Assembly: GCF_012933655.1 (NCBI RefSeq)
Contig: NZ_JABBJJ010000085.1
Location: forward strand, 1-39,455
DNA from: Pyxidicoccus fallax
GTDB taxonomy: Bacteria; Myxococcota; Myxococcia; Myxococcales; Myxococcaceae
DNA length: 39,455 nucleotides
Direction: 5' to 3'
The translations under genes were made by a program, and so were the position numbers. The notes beneath the pieces are model-generated. The model was not told the origin of the DNA, made no database searches, and worked only from the letters and a program-made list of their open reading frames with translations. Shown here in pieces: positions 23,178 through 32,695 of this stretch (positions are counted from its first letter, which is position 1; each line of letters begins with the position of its first letter).

Positions 23178-25637
23178 ATGTCTTCTCGTCTGTTGGGGCT
23201 CGCCACCACGGCGATGCTCCTGGGCAGCACCGTGGCCACTGTCGGCTGCGAGGGTGAGCAGGGCCCCGCCGGTCCGGCCGGTCCGCAGGGCCCGCAGGGC
23301 CCCGCCGGTGAGGACGGCACCGACGGCCGTGACGGCGTCGATGGCCAGGACGGCCAGGATGGCGAGGACGGGGAGCCTGGGCCGCAGGGCCCTCAAGGTC
23401 CCGACGGTCCGGAGGGCCCGCAGGGTCCTGCCGGTCCGCAGGGTCCTGCCGGTCCGCAGGGTCCCCAGGGTCCCGCGGGTCCGGGCTCGTACGGGCAGCC
23501 CGGGCCGGGTGCCGTCAACCGCGCTCCTGGCGTGGAGCCGGGCACGGCGCTGTCCTCGGTGATCGCCATCACCTTCCGTGGCGACCTGGGCACTGGTGCC
23601 ACCAACCTGGCGGACTACGTGAAGACGCGCGTCAACCAGGTGGTCGCCGGCAACATGCCGACGCCCATGGTGTTCCCCCTGCCGCCGGCCTCGACGGACT
23701 CCGTGCGCACGGTGCCGGGGCTGTTCTCCACCACGGTCATCAAGTGGATGGACCCCATCGGCTTCAGCCGCACGAGCCCGCGCTTCGGCGCCAACGTGGA
23801 CTACATCGCCTTCTTCGGTGACGGCTGGTCCGCCAACGGCAGCGCGCCCCAGTTCGCCGGCAACGACTCGGCGGGCTGGATGTGGATCAACCACGAGTAC
23901 ATCTCCGGCACCAAGCCGAGCACGGGCACCGCGCCCCTGGGCCAGCACCTGGACTTCGCGAAGTTCCTGGGCAACACCGGCGTGCTGCCCCGCAACGTGA
24001 CGGACGGCACCACGTGGGGGAGCGACCAGCTCATCACCTACAACCGCGAGTGGAAGAAGCAGGTGGGCGGCTCGTGGATTCGCGTGGTGCAGGACCCGGC
24101 CACCGGCGAGTGGGCCGTGGACCGCAACGCGGCCAACCGGCGCTACGACAACACCAGCGCCACGCTGGCGAAGCTGACGGGCGTGCCGCTGTCCGGCGTG
24201 GACCGTGACGACAGCGGCGCCCCGCTGGCGGCCGACGTGGTGCCGGGGACGTACGCGAACTGCTCCGGCGGGCAGACGCCGTGGGGCACCATCATCACGG
24301 GCGAGGAGAACACCCAGGACGGCTACGGCGACCCGGAGAGCGCCATCTGGGCCGGCCAGAACTGGAAGCAGGACGCGCCGGGCTTCGCGCCGGGCGCGCC
24401 CATCTCGCCGGACTACTCGCCTGCCTCGTCGGGTGACTTCATCAGCTCCGACGTCAACTCCCGCCACCTCAAGGACGGCTACGGCTACCTGACGGAGATC
24501 GACCCGGGTCAGGCTCCGGACCTCTGGTACGAGAAGGACGCGACGAAGCCGGGCGTGGGGCACCGCAAGCTGGGTGTCATGGGCCGGGCGCACTGGGAGA
24601 ACGCCACCTTCGTGGTGGGCGCGGACTGGAAGCTGCTGCCCAACCAGCCCGTCGTCATGTACGGCGGCGACGACCGCCGCGGTGGCCGCATCTACAAGTT
24701 CGTCTCCAAGGACAACTACACCGAGGGCATGACGAAGAAGCAGATTCGCGACCTGCTGAACGAGGGCAAGCTGTACGTCGCGCACTTCGCGGGCCTGGAC
24801 AACAGCACGGGTGACACGCTGGTGGGCGGCGCGATTCCCACCGAGCGGGCCCCGGGCGAGGGCCGCTGGGTGGAGCTGAGCCTGGAGAGCGAGGACGTGG
24901 TGCCCAATGGCGCGGCGTACAACCAGCCGTCGCTGACGGTGGGCGCCGCCCTGCGGGATGCCAACTACAACGCCGTGGGTGGCTTCACGAGCAACGAGCA
25001 GGTCCGCAAGCTGCTGTGGACCGTGTCGAACAAGCTGGGCGTGATGGAGCTCAACCGTCCCGAGGACCTGGAGTGGAACCCGAAGGACCCGAGCGGCACG
25101 CCGCTGCTCTACGTGGCCTTCACCGAGCACGGCGACATCACCGTGCTGGACCAGCAGGGCCGCGTCGCCACCGCCCAGTTCAACGGAACCGCCTGGGTGG
25201 GGAAGAACCGTGGCCCCAACGACAACCGCACCGTCGACCGCGTGGGCTCCCTCTTCGCCATCCGCGAGTCGAGCACCACCGCGCCGGGCGGCTCGAAGAC
25301 GTTCACCTACTTCCGCGTGTGGAAGGGCGAGACGGCCGCGACCAGCGCGGCGCCGGAGTACTCCGCGTCGAAGCCGGACAACATCGCCATCGACCGTGAG
25401 GGCGGCGTGTGGTTCGGCACCGACGGCAACTTCAGCGTCAACAAGGTGGCGGACAGCATCTACTACCTGAACCAGGACCCGGCCCACGCCGGCAGCCCGT
25501 ACTACCGCAAGGCGTTCCGCGTGCTCTCCATGCCGAGCGACGCGGAGGCCACCGGCCCCGCGTTCAGCCCGGACATGAAGACCCTGTTCGTCAGCGTCCA
25601 GCACCCGGGCGAGGGCAACTTCAGCGTCTGGCCGTAG
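23178..25637 (+). CDS. PhoX-like (DUF839) secreted protein with collagen-like N-terminal stalk
   Basis: This 819-residue exported protein has a signal ending in VATVGC, probably a lipoprotein signal, although the -3 position is Thr and not Leu/Val. An uninterrupted run of 26 Gly-X-Y triplets covers residues 26-103, then a Pro/Gly hinge. The rest matches DUF839/PhoX beta-propellers: [79 protein letters not shown] and [20 protein letters not shown]. PhoX enzymes are calcium- and iron-dependent alkaline phosphatases; in them the segment here reading TGEEN often has a Cys. Activity is therefore likely but unproven. GGAGG stands nine bases before the ATG. The cytochrome gene follows after 34 nt. 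Confidence 0.87.
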   Translation: MSSRLLGLATTAMLLGSTVATVGCEGEQGPAGPAGPQGPQGPAGEDGTDGRDGVDGQDGQDGEDGEPGPQGPQGPDGPEGPQGPAGPQGPAGPQGPQGPAGPGSYGQPGPGAVNRAPGVEPGTALSSVIAITFRGDLGTGATNLADYVKTRVNQVVAGNMPTPMVFPLPPASTDSVRTVPGLFSTTVIKWMDPIGFSRTSPRFGANVDYIAFFGDGWSANGSAPQFAGNDSAGWMWINHEYISGTKPSTGTAPLGQHLDFAKFLGNTGVLPRNVTDGTTWGSDQLITYNREWKKQVGGSWIRVVQDPATGEWAVDRNAANRRYDNTSATLAKLTGVPLSGVDRDDSGAPLAADVVPGTYANCSGGQTPWGTIITGEENTQDGYGDPESAIWAGQNWKQDAPGFAPGAPISPDYSPASSGDFISSDVNSRHLKDGYGYLTEIDPGQAPDLWYEKDATKPGVGHRKLGVMGRAHWENATFVVGADWKLLPNQPVVMYGGDDRRGGRIYKFVSKDNYTEGMTKKQIRDLLNEGKLYVAHFAGLDNSTGDTLVGGAIPTERAPGEGRWVELSLESEDVVPNGAAYNQPSLTVGAALRDANYNAVGGFTSNEQVRKLLWTVSNKLGVMELNRPEDLEWNPKDPSGTPLLYVAFTEHGDITVLDQQGRVATAQFNGTAWVGKNRGPNDNRTVDRVGSLFAIRESSTTAPGGSKTFTYFRVWKGETAATSAAPEYSASKPDNIAIDREGGVWFGTDGNFSVNKVADSIYYLNQDPAHAGSPYYRKAFRVLSMPSDAEATGPAFSPDMKTLFVSVQHPGEGNFSVWP
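23253..23486 (+). repeat. Collagen-like Gly-X-Y coding repeat (26 triplets)
   Basis: Twenty-six consecutive nine-base units encode Gly-X-Y. They are mostly GPA and GPQ, with an acidic middle block ([15 protein letters not shown]). Proline occupies the X position in most outer triplets, as needed for a triple helix. The repeat lies inside the PhoX-like gene, directly after the predicted lipid-anchored cysteine, so it would form a trimeric stalk. Confidence 0.9.
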
Positions 25638-25671
25638 TCGCCGTCTCACGCAGTCGCGGAGGTTGAATCGG

Positions 25672-27339
25672 ATGTCTCCGGTGTCGAAGGGAGTCATGCG
25701 GGGAGCCGTCGTCGGGCTCCTCGCGCTGGGTCTGGTGGCGTCGGCCGCTGGCGTGTGGCGGACTCGCGGTCGTCCGCCGTTGGAGCCGGAGGCTCCCTTC
25801 GACCCGCTCGCGCAGGCATTGGCGAGCGGCAGCCGCGTGGACAACCGCGAGGCCCCCATTCCGTCCATGTGCTACACGAAGACGGAGGGGGTCTCCAACC
25901 CGTGCTGGACGTGTCACACGGGCGGCGTCGGCGACAACATCATGGACGACGCGGCCCTGCAGGCCGAGTACGCGTTCAGCGATGTGGGGCTGACGAACCA
26001 GTGGTCGAACCTCTTCACGGACCGCTCCTCCGCGATGGAGGACATCTCCGACGAAGAGGTCCTGGAGTACATCCGCCAGGACAACTACACGCCGCTGCGG
26101 ACCGCGCTGCTGGGGCGGCCCGGTGGCTTCAAGGGCTGGGTGCCGGACCTGGACCTGACGCGGGGCTTCGACGCGGACGGCTTCGCCCGCGACGGCAGCG
26201 GCTGGCGGGCGGTGCGCTACAAGCCCTTCCTGGGCACCTTCTGGCCCACCAATGGCAGCACGGATGACGTGTTCATCCGCCTGCCGGCGGCCTTCCGTCG
26301 CGACGCGGAGGGCCGGCCGTCGATGGCGGTGTACCGGTTGAATCTCGCCATCCTCGAGGCGGCGATGACGATGGACCCGGAGCTGCGCGACGTGAAGGCC
26401 GCGCGGCGCCGGGTGGAGCCCGTGGACGAGCGCCTGGGTGGCGTGGACCTGGACGGGGACGGGGTGCTGGAGGCGTCGGTGGAGGAGGTGCGCGGGCTGC
26501 CATCGCACTACGTGGGCGGCGCGGCGAAGGTGCCCGTGCGCCGGAGCTACTATCCGGTGGGGACGGAGTTCCTGCACACGGTGCGCTACGTGGACCCGGA
26601 CGTGCCCACGCTGCTGTCCACGCGCATGAAGGAGGTCCGCTACTCGCGCAAGGACGAGGAGCACGAGGGCCTGCGCGTACAGACCCTCTACCTGGGCGAG
26701 CGCGAGAAGAAGCTCCAGGGGCGGCTGCCCGTGTTCCCCGGCAACCCCGAGCTGGGGCTGGTGAATGAGTTCGGCTGGCGGCTGCAGGGCTTCATCGAGG
26801 ACGCGCGCGGGCGGCTGCGCGTGCAGACGATGGAGGAGCACGCCTTCTGCATGGGCTGTCACACCAACCTGGGCGTGACGGTGGACCAGACGTTTGGCTT
26901 TCCGCGCAAGGTGCCGGGGAGGGAAGGCTGGCGGCACCAGGATTTGCGAGGCATTCCCGACGTGCCGCAGCTGGGCCACGCGAAGCCGGAGGTGCTGACG
27001 TACTTCGAGCGCGTGAAGGGCGGCGACGAGTTCCGCGCCAATGACGAGTTGCTCTCGCGGTTCTTCCCCGGTGGCGCGCTGGACGAGGCGTCCGTGCGCC
27101 GCGCGGCCAGGGGAGGGGACCGGGATTTGACGTGGCTGGTGACGCCGTCACGCGAGCGGGCGCTGGAGCTGGGCCGGGCCTACATGGCGCTGGTGCGCGA
27201 GCAGACCTTCACGAAGGGCCGGGACACGCTGCTGGCTCCGCCGAAGAACGTGTTGCCCGCGGTGGAGAACGGCTCCACGGGTCTGGAGGACGCGGGGCTC
27301 ATCTTCGAGGACGGCCGCCTGCATCTGGCGTGGGAGTGA
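25672..27339 (+). CDS. Di-heme c-type cytochrome-like exported protein
   Basis: This 555-residue protein has an N-terminal hydrophobic helix (GAVVGLLALGLVASAAGVW), probably a signal or anchor, and two covalent-heme motifs far apart: CWTCH at residues 78-82 and CMGCH at 393-397. An aspartate-rich loop DLDGDGVLE (259-267) resembles a calcium-binding loop. The rest is not recognised. A periplasmic or outer-membrane electron-transfer role is inferred from the hemes. GGAGG lies nine bases before the ATG at 25672; an in-frame TTG three codons earlier is too close to it. The gene starts 34 nt after the PhoX-like gene, so the two are probably one transcript. No other cytochrome genes are nearby. Confidence 0.82.
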   Translation: MSPVSKGVMRGAVVGLLALGLVASAAGVWRTRGRPPLEPEAPFDPLAQALASGSRVDNREAPIPSMCYTKTEGVSNPCWTCHTGGVGDNIMDDAALQAEYAFSDVGLTNQWSNLFTDRSSAMEDISDEEVLEYIRQDNYTPLRTALLGRPGGFKGWVPDLDLTRGFDADGFARDGSGWRAVRYKPFLGTFWPTNGSTDDVFIRLPAAFRRDAEGRPSMAVYRLNLAILEAAMTMDPELRDVKAARRRVEPVDERLGGVDLDGDGVLEASVEEVRGLPSHYVGGAAKVPVRRSYYPVGTEFLHTVRYVDPDVPTLLSTRMKEVRYSRKDEEHEGLRVQTLYLGEREKKLQGRLPVFPGNPELGLVNEFGWRLQGFIEDARGRLRVQTMEEHAFCMGCHTNLGVTVDQTFGFPRKVPGREGWRHQDLRGIPDVPQLGHAKPEVLTYFERVKGGDEFRANDELLSRFFPGGALDEASVRRAARGGDRDLTWLVTPSRERALELGRAYMALVREQTFTKGRDTLLAPPKNVLPAVENGSTGLEDAGLIFEDGRLHLAWE

Positions 27340-27369
27340 GTCTGCCTGAGTGACACGTGGCTCGCGTCT

Positions 27370-27388
27370 ACCACCCCGGGGGGATGGT
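27370..27388 (+). terminator. Hairpin after the cytochrome gene
   Basis: ACCACCCC at 27370-27377 pairs with GGGATGGT at 27381-27388, with one mismatch and a 3-nt loop, about 30 bases after the stop. No T-run follows. The 137-nt gap before the next gene otherwise shows only a good ribosome site (GGGAGG). Confidence 0.35.
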
Positions 27389-27476
27389 CAGGCGAAGGCT
27401 TCCGCCATCCCATGGGGGCGCACGTCGCCGCGAATTCTGGAGACACCGCGGCCAGACGTGATGGGGAGGCCGCACG

Positions 27477-29837
27477 ATGCAAGCGGAGGAGATGGAGCGG
27501 AAGGCCCGTGTCTCGGCTGTGGGGTGGGCTCGCTGGCGATTGGGCCCCGCGAGCTTCCATGACCTCATCACCCGGGTCGACGTCGAGACGCTGCGCTACG
27601 GGCGCCTCATCACCCGCTACGCGGTTCGCACGGGCACCTGGGTGGAGGAGCCCTACACGGGTGGAACGAACCGGCCCGGTGATGTGAGGGATTTCGAATC
27701 ACTGGACCTCTGGAGCGGGACGCCCGAGGAACTGGCGTCGCGGACCTCCCACCTCTCGAACTGTGGCAGGTGCTTCGGCAGTGGTCAGGTGACGTGCCCT
27801 TCCTGTCAGGGCACCCTGCGCGCGAGCTGCTCGGGCTGCGGCGGCAGCGGGCGGCGGATGAGCCGGGCGCGCAAGAGCTACCGGATGGTCAACTGCTCGG
27901 AGTGTCGCGGCAACGGACAGAAGAAGTGCGTCCGCTGCACGAAGGGACGGGTGGGGTGCTCGCCGTGCCGGGCCTCGGGGGTCATGCGCCGGTGGCTGAA
28001 GGTGACGACCGCGCAGCGCACCCAGGTGGGCATCTGGCCCGAGGACCCACGCCTTCGTGCCCATCCAGGTCTGACGGGGGGCTCACCCAGCGCGCTCCAG
28101 TGGCGGGGCGCGCGGACCCTGGAGACGCGGGAGCATGACGGGCCGATTCCTCCTGCCCGGCTGGGGCCGGAGGCCGAAGCCGCGGGGTTCCTCTCGGCGC
28201 GCTCCTCGCTGGAGCCGCGACTGGAGCCCCTCCGCGGCCGTGTCCTCTCACAGACCCTGGAGGTGTTCGAGGCTCCGTCCGCGACCGTTCACTATGCGTT
28301 CGCCGGCGCGCGGGGCTTCATCAAGCTGCTGGGCAGCGACTTTCGTGCGACTCCGGCCCGGGACACCCGTCCCTTCGACTACCGCTTCGCCTGGCTGCTG
28401 GGCGTGTTCTTCACGAGCTTCATCGGCGCTGTCTTCCTCGTGAACGCATACACGGAGCGCCATGACTTCTACCGGCAGCATCCTTCGGCCGGGCTCGTCG
28501 CGCTGGCCGCACTGGGCCTCGTGCCAGGCTTCTGGTTGATGGCCGCGAGCTGGTTGCGACGGCGCCGGGCGGATGACTCGAAGCCGGTGAGGCGGTGGCA
28601 TGACAGGCTGGGGCTCGGAGCCGTGGGGCTTTGTGCCCTCGCCATCCTGGGTTGCTTCGTGTTCGTGGGCCCTTCGACCCAGGCCCTGGCGCGGCTGACC
28701 GCCTCCGGCACGCTCGACGTGGCCGAGCTGCATGCGAGCGCGCTGCAGGCGCGAGGAGACACGTCGCCCGCGTTCGTCGAGGCCCGGAATGCCTTCGTGC
28801 TGGCGCGCATCGCGGGCATGGAGAACCGCGAGGCCGTGAAGCTCATCACCTTCTACACGAGCACGAAGGCGGGTACGGAGCCCCTGGAAGCGGAGCGCCG
28901 CCGTCTGCGCGAGGCCTGGATTCTCTCGGCGCTCTCCGGAGACGAGGACGCCGGGATTGAGCGGGAGTTGAAGGCGCTCGCGGATGAGGGGGCGCCGACG
29001 GTGCTGGTGGACGGGCTTCGCGCGCGGCTGGAGAACAAGCGGCTCGAACAGGGCAAGGCCCTGCTCGCGAAGGGGGAGGTGGAGGATGCGCTCAGCACGC
29101 TGTTGCGCATCCAGGCTCCCACGCTCGCCGCGGAGCCGCCGGGTCCCCTGCTGTCGCACGCCTATCTCCTGCGCGCCCAGAAGTGTCCGCCGCAAGGGCT
29201 TCGCTGCCGGGCCCACGCGCTCAAGCTCGCCGTGGAGGCCGACCCTGGCGAAGCGGCCCGGACGGCGTTCGCGACCTTCCACTCGTCGGAAGTCTCCCGG
29301 CTCGAGAGGATGGCGCGTCCCGCTGGCGGCCTCGGTCCGTCGCTGCGGGCACTCCAATCCGCCGAGGTGGAGGCGGGGGTGCTGCTCTCCGTGCTCGAAG
29401 GAGACACCCGGCTGACCGAGGTGCGGAACCAGCTCCTCCAGCGACGCGAAGCCCTGCTGAAGAATCGCCTGCCCCTGGGGGAGCCCGTGGAGGTCGCGCA
29501 GGCGCTGCTGGCGTTCTCGGGGCTGGAGGAGAAACGCCCCGGAGTGCTCGCCGTGCGTGAGGTGCCTCCTGGCACGCTCGTCCATCTCTTCGTGAGCCAG
29601 GGCGTGACGCGCGGAGTCCACGTCACCGCCGCGGAACATGGGCGTGAAGCGCTGACCCGGGAGGCACTCCAGGAGGTGGCGAGGCGCCTCACCGGGCAGA
29701 CGTTCGCCATGAAGGACCTGACACGCACCGGGACCGGGGTGGCCCACGTCCCGGCGCGCCTGGGGGCTCATCTGGCATTGCTCGGATGGCACGACGGAAC
29801 GCTCGTCGAGGCACTCATCGGAAAGGTGGAGCCATGA
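27477..29837 (+). CDS. Membrane protein with DnaJ-type zinc-finger domain
   Basis: I do not recognise this 786-residue protein as a named family. Its N-terminal third contains six CxxC pairs (C96/C99, C107/C110, C118/C121, C140/C143, C151/C154, C161/C164), several in CxxCxGxG form as in the DnaJ central zinc domain: CGRCFGSG, CSGCGGSG, CSECRGNG. No J domain is present. Two or three hydrophobic helices follow near 307-328, 341-365 and 385-405. The C-terminal half is helical with TPR-like stretches (LEQGKALLAKGEVEDALSTL) and a final mixed domain. GGGAGG lies eight bases before the ATG. The last codons overlap the next gene in ATGA, so the two are translated together. A role in folding or redox handling at the membrane is only a guess. 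Confidence 0.75.
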   Translation: MQAEEMERKARVSAVGWARWRLGPASFHDLITRVDVETLRYGRLITRYAVRTGTWVEEPYTGGTNRPGDVRDFESLDLWSGTPEELASRTSHLSNCGRCFGSGQVTCPSCQGTLRASCSGCGGSGRRMSRARKSYRMVNCSECRGNGQKKCVRCTKGRVGCSPCRASGVMRRWLKVTTAQRTQVGIWPEDPRLRAHPGLTGGSPSALQWRGARTLETREHDGPIPPARLGPEAEAAGFLSARSSLEPRLEPLRGRVLSQTLEVFEAPSATVHYAFAGARGFIKLLGSDFRATPARDTRPFDYRFAWLLGVFFTSFIGAVFLVNAYTERHDFYRQHPSAGLVALAALGLVPGFWLMAASWLRRRRADDSKPVRRWHDRLGLGAVGLCALAILGCFVFVGPSTQALARLTASGTLDVAELHASALQARGDTSPAFVEARNAFVLARIAGMENREAVKLITFYTSTKAGTEPLEAERRRLREAWILSALSGDEDAGIERELKALADEGAPTVLVDGLRARLENKRLEQGKALLAKGEVEDALSTLLRIQAPTLAAEPPGPLLSHAYLLRAQKCPPQGLRCRAHALKLAVEADPGEAARTAFATFHSSEVSRLERMARPAGGLGPSLRALQSAEVEAGVLLSVLEGDTRLTEVRNQLLQRREALLKNRLPLGEPVEVAQALLAFSGLEEKRPGVLAVREVPPGTLVHLFVSQGVTRGVHVTAAEHGREALTREALQEVARRLTGQTFAMKDLTRTGTGVAHVPARLGAHLALLGWHDGTLVEALIGKVEP

Positions 29838-30220
29838 GACAGGGGAAGCGGGTGCGGGTCGTGGTGGGGGCCGTGCTGGGCCTCGTCGCCGCCCGCGTCG
29901 CGTGGGCGCACCCGGGGCGGACCAACAGCGCGGGCTGCCACAACAACCGCCGCACGGGCGATTATCACTGTCATGGAGGCGGGAGCTATTCGGGCGGGTG
30001 GAGCGCGCCCGTGGAGGCGCCCACGAGGTTGCAGGTGGTCGCCATTCCGCGTGCCCGTGTCTGGATCAACGACCAATACGTGGGGCTGTCTCCGACGCGC
30101 GCCATCAAAGTGGGGAGCGGGAGTGTGAAGGTGCGGCTCGAGCACGTCGCGCTGGGCGTGCATGAAGTCACGACGAACGCCGCCGCGGGAGAGACGACGG
30201 AGCTGACGGTCCGGTGGTGA
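29834..30220 (+). CDS. Small exported PEGA-domain protein with His/Cys motif
   Basis: This 128-residue protein has a signal peptide (VRVVVGAVLGLVAARVAWA). A compact motif follows: HPGRTNSAGCHNNRRTGDYH then CH, in the style of the YHYH/'GCH...TGxYHCH' motif found in small secreted proteins. A PEGA domain makes up the C-terminal half (LQVVAIPRARVWINDQYVGL, PTRAIKVGSGSVKVRLEHVA). PEGA domains are extracellular beta modules, often next to signalling proteins. The His/Cys cluster suggests metal binding. It overlaps the zinc-domain membrane protein gene by four bases (ATGA) and ends just before a strong terminator, so the pair forms its own operon. Confidence 0.8.
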   Translation: MRQGKRVRVVVGAVLGLVAARVAWAHPGRTNSAGCHNNRRTGDYHCHGGGSYSGGWSAPVEAPTRLQVVAIPRARVWINDQYVGLSPTRAIKVGSGSVKVRLEHVALGVHEVTTNAAAGETTELTVRW

Positions 30221-30244
30221 AGGCGTGAGCGGACGCCGAGGCAA

Positions 30245-30276
30245 CCCGGGGCAGCCCATCGGCTGGCTGCCCCGGG
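30245..30276. terminator. Strong intrinsic terminator between convergent genes
   Basis: CCCGGGGCAGCC at 30245-30256 pairs perfectly with GGCTGCCCCGGG at 30265-30276 around an 8-nt loop, followed by GGTGTTTC on the plus strand. It lies between convergent gene ends at 30220 and 30305. This is the best terminator in the window and probably works in both directions. Confidence 0.85.
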
Positions 30277-30304
30277 GGTGTTTCAGTGCCGCTCGAAGCC
30301 TGCG

Positions 30305-32497
30305 TCAGCCGTTGGGGACGCGCCCGATAGAGCCGTCGGGCACGAGCTTCACCTGGGCGGGGTCATGGCCGCTGACGGGGTACTTCTTCCGGTCCTGCAC
30401 CTGATAGACCTGGAGACCCGTGCGCTCCCGAATCAGCGTTCCGTCCCGGGGCATGTCATCCCGGGCGACCAGCGTCTCCGCATCGTTCACGATGATGAGT
30501 GTTTGCTGGAGGCTTCCGGCGGGGATGGCCTGAATCCGTTGCGCGGCATCTCCCCATGCAGCCAGTTCCTCAGGGGAAGGAATCCAGAAGTTGCCCCCGC
30601 CCTGGTAGATGAACACCTCCGGAGAGCCAACCTGACGTACCACCGTCCCGTCGCGAGGCAGGTCCTCGCGAGCACGCCCCTCGTCCTGGCCGTTGACGTC
30701 CACCAGCGTCGACCAGAGCGAGCCCAGAGGAATGTTGCGGATGCTCGCGTCCGTCGTGCCCGTGGCTGCCTTGTAGCTGTCCCAGGACGCCGGGGTGGGC
30801 ACCCAGAAGCGACCTCCACCTCGGTACACCCAGATGCCAGTCCTTCCCAGCTCGCGCACCACCGTCCCGTCACGAGGCAGGTCCTCACGAACACGCCCCT
30901 CGTCCTGGCCGTTGACGTCCACCAGCGTCCATGAGAGCGAGCCGGGCGGAATGTTGCGGATGATTGCGTCCGTCGCGCCCGTGACGGCCTTGTAGGTGCC
31001 CCAGGCCTCGAGGCTGGCCACCCAGAAGCGGCCTCCGCCCTGGTACACCCAGAGGGCGGGTTTGCCCAGCTCGCGCACCACGGTACCGTCGGCCGGACTC
31101 GCGGAGATGCCCTGCAGTGAGCCTGCCGGGACCTGGCGGATGGAGGCATCGCTAAGCCCCAATGCATCACGGTAGGTACCCCACGAGGCAGGGGTGGGTA
31201 CCCAGAAACGTGCGCCGCCCGCGATGACATAGATGGCCGGCTTGCCCGTCTCGCGGAGAATGGTGCCATCTTCCGGGATGCTGGGGATTCGCGACAACAC
31301 ATCGTCCCGATAGATGGGGGCTGTCGAGGGCTCGAAGCCCGCGGCGCGAGCCGCCTCCGCGCTCACCACGGGCAGTCTGGCGCGGCCGACGAGCAGGTAG
31401 AGCGCACCGCCGGGCGAGCGCACCAGCCCGTATGAATCCGCCGCAGGGAACATCTCGATGACATTGCTTCGAGCCTCCATCCAGACGGACGCTCCATTCG
31501 CTTGGAGCCAATGGTAGACGGCCGTCGTGTAGTTGAGGTCGTCGTCAATCTTGATGCGCATGCCTCCCTTGATCCCCCAGTTCCCCTGAAGCGGGAGGGT
31601 CGAGCCTCTCCCATTGAGTACCGAGCCTTCGCACGGAATGCCCGCGGGAGTGAGGCATATTGAATGGAATCGGGCCAGGCTTGCAGTCGTGCCGTCGGGA
31701 CGGGCAACGGATGTCAATTGATGTGTTGCGCCGTCCTTGAACCGGGCTGGCACATCAACGACAAACTCATCGTGGTTGAAGACGTACTTCTGGTTGGCGC
31801 GGACCGTGGCGAATGGGCTCGTCTCGGTATCCTCGGTCATGGAAACCGTCGCCGTGAGGGTGGTGCTGTCGCTCCTCCGCCACCCGGATGCATAGCCCCA
31901 GAAACGGCCCGCATCATACAGGTACGGCGTGGAGAAGATGACATCGACGGTGGGCGGGGGCGGGACTCGCCACTTGATGACGAGACTCATCTTCAGTTCT
32001 GAAGAAGAATCAGACGCGATGACGGTCGGCTTGGCCAGCCATGTTCCCGTGACGGGCTGCCCATTCCAAACGGTACTGGGGAGTTGTGCCTGGGGGAACC
32101 AGACCGTCCCGTCCGTCTTGCTCAGGAAGACGTTGTCCGTCCAGCTTCCGTGGGTGAGCGCAATCTTGTTGAAGAGGACGGATTTCCCTGTTGGAGCACC
32201 CGCCAGATAGACCCCCATCACCTCTGCGCCTGTAGGCGCGGTGCCGACCGTCTGGGCGTTCGAGGAATTGTAATACCATGTGTAGTTGATTGTGACGGTC
32301 CCCTCCGTGGTGCTCAGGCAATTGTGGCACTCCGCGACTTCGCCGCTGATCTCCGGAAACTGCTGGAGCTGGGCATGAGATGGCGCGGGAAGGGCCATGC
32401 AGAGTGCCGACAGGAACAGCCACAGCCGCTGCAAGGACGGCATGTGCTGGCCTGGCTTCGCGGTGCTTCGTGTCATCTCGTCGTGTGAATTGACCAT
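30305..32497 (-). CDS. Secreted protein with a C-terminal array of 60-73-residue repeats
   Basis: The exported protein is about 730 residues with a signal peptide (LQRLWLFLSALCMALPAPSHA, cut before QLQQ). An N-terminal beta-rich domain has a CHNC pair and no recognised family. The C-terminal half is at least four repeats with the pattern DGTVVRELGxPxxWVYxGGG, then RFWVP, a Trp/Tyr helix and IPxGSL, plus degenerate copies at each end. Similar 'DGTLVR...VYVI.GG.R' repeats occur on actinobacterial and myxobacterial cell-surface proteins, where they are thought to be structural. The start is uncertain: 32497 is used, but 32554 or later ATGs near the signal are possible. Base composition in the first half is visibly less GC-rich than the neighbours, which hints at different ancestry. 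Confidence 0.75.
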   Translation of the reverse strand: MVNSHDEMTRSTAKPGQHMPSLQRLWLFLSALCMALPAPSHAQLQQFPEISGEVAECHNCLSTTEGTVTINYTWYYNSSNAQTVGTAPTGAEVMGVYLAGAPTGKSVLFNKIALTHGSWTDNVFLSKTDGTVWFPQAQLPSTVWNGQPVTGTWLAKPTVIASDSSSELKMSLVIKWRVPPPPTVDVIFSTPYLYDAGRFWGYASGWRRSDSTTLTATVSMTEDTETSPFATVRANQKYVFNHDEFVVDVPARFKDGATHQLTSVARPDGTTASLARFHSICLTPAGIPCEGSVLNGRGSTLPLQGNWGIKGGMRIKIDDDLNYTTAVYHWLQANGASVWMEARSNVIEMFPAADSYGLVRSPGGALYLLVGRARLPVVSAEAARAAGFEPSTAPIYRDDVLSRIPSIPEDGTILRETGKPAIYVIAGGARFWVPTPASWGTYRDALGLSDASIRQVPAGSLQGISASPADGTVVRELGKPALWVYQGGGRFWVASLEAWGTYKAVTGATDAIIRNIPPGSLSWTLVDVNGQDEGRVREDLPRDGTVVRELGRTGIWVYRGGGRFWVPTPASWDSYKAATGTTDASIRNIPLGSLWSTLVDVNGQDEGRAREDLPRDGTVVRQVGSPEVFIYQGGGNFWIPSPEELAAWGDAAQRIQAIPAGSLQQTLIIVNDAETLVARDDMPRDGTLIRERTGLQVYQVQDRKKYPVSGHDPAQVKLVPDGSIGRVPNG
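30446..31270 (-). repeat. Tandem intragenic repeat array (73-codon units)
   Basis: Two 219-bp units at 30653-30871 and 30872-31090 are the most alike; stretches such as CGTCCTGGCCGTTGACGTCC are identical. More diverged units lie at 30446-30652 (69 codons) and 31091-31270 (60 codons). The close pair suggests a recent in-frame duplication. Confidence 0.85.
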
Positions 32498-32695
32498 GTC
32501 CTCTTCTTTTCGCCGCTTCGGGCGGAGCGACCTCTTAGCAACCCTTTCTGACATCCCGAGGCGCTCTCAGCCGGCCGCAGCGCGCGTCCTTTCATGACAA
32601 GAAACAGCTCTCTCGCGCTTTGCGTGGTTCCCTTCGGGGCAATAGGCAGACGCGGCGGACGTCAGGAGACCCGTCTCGCAGGCGTCATTGGCCCG

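Noticed and set aside
23253-23486. Possible CRISPR array or DNA satellite
   Set aside because: The repeat period is nine bases, in frame, and encodes Gly-X-Y. There are no spacers and no cas genes.
22380-25868. A 1162-codon minus-strand open frame opposite the DUF192 and PhoX genes
   Set aside because: It is an antisense shadow; the Gly-X-Y repeat keeps several frames open, but only the plus strand gives known domains.
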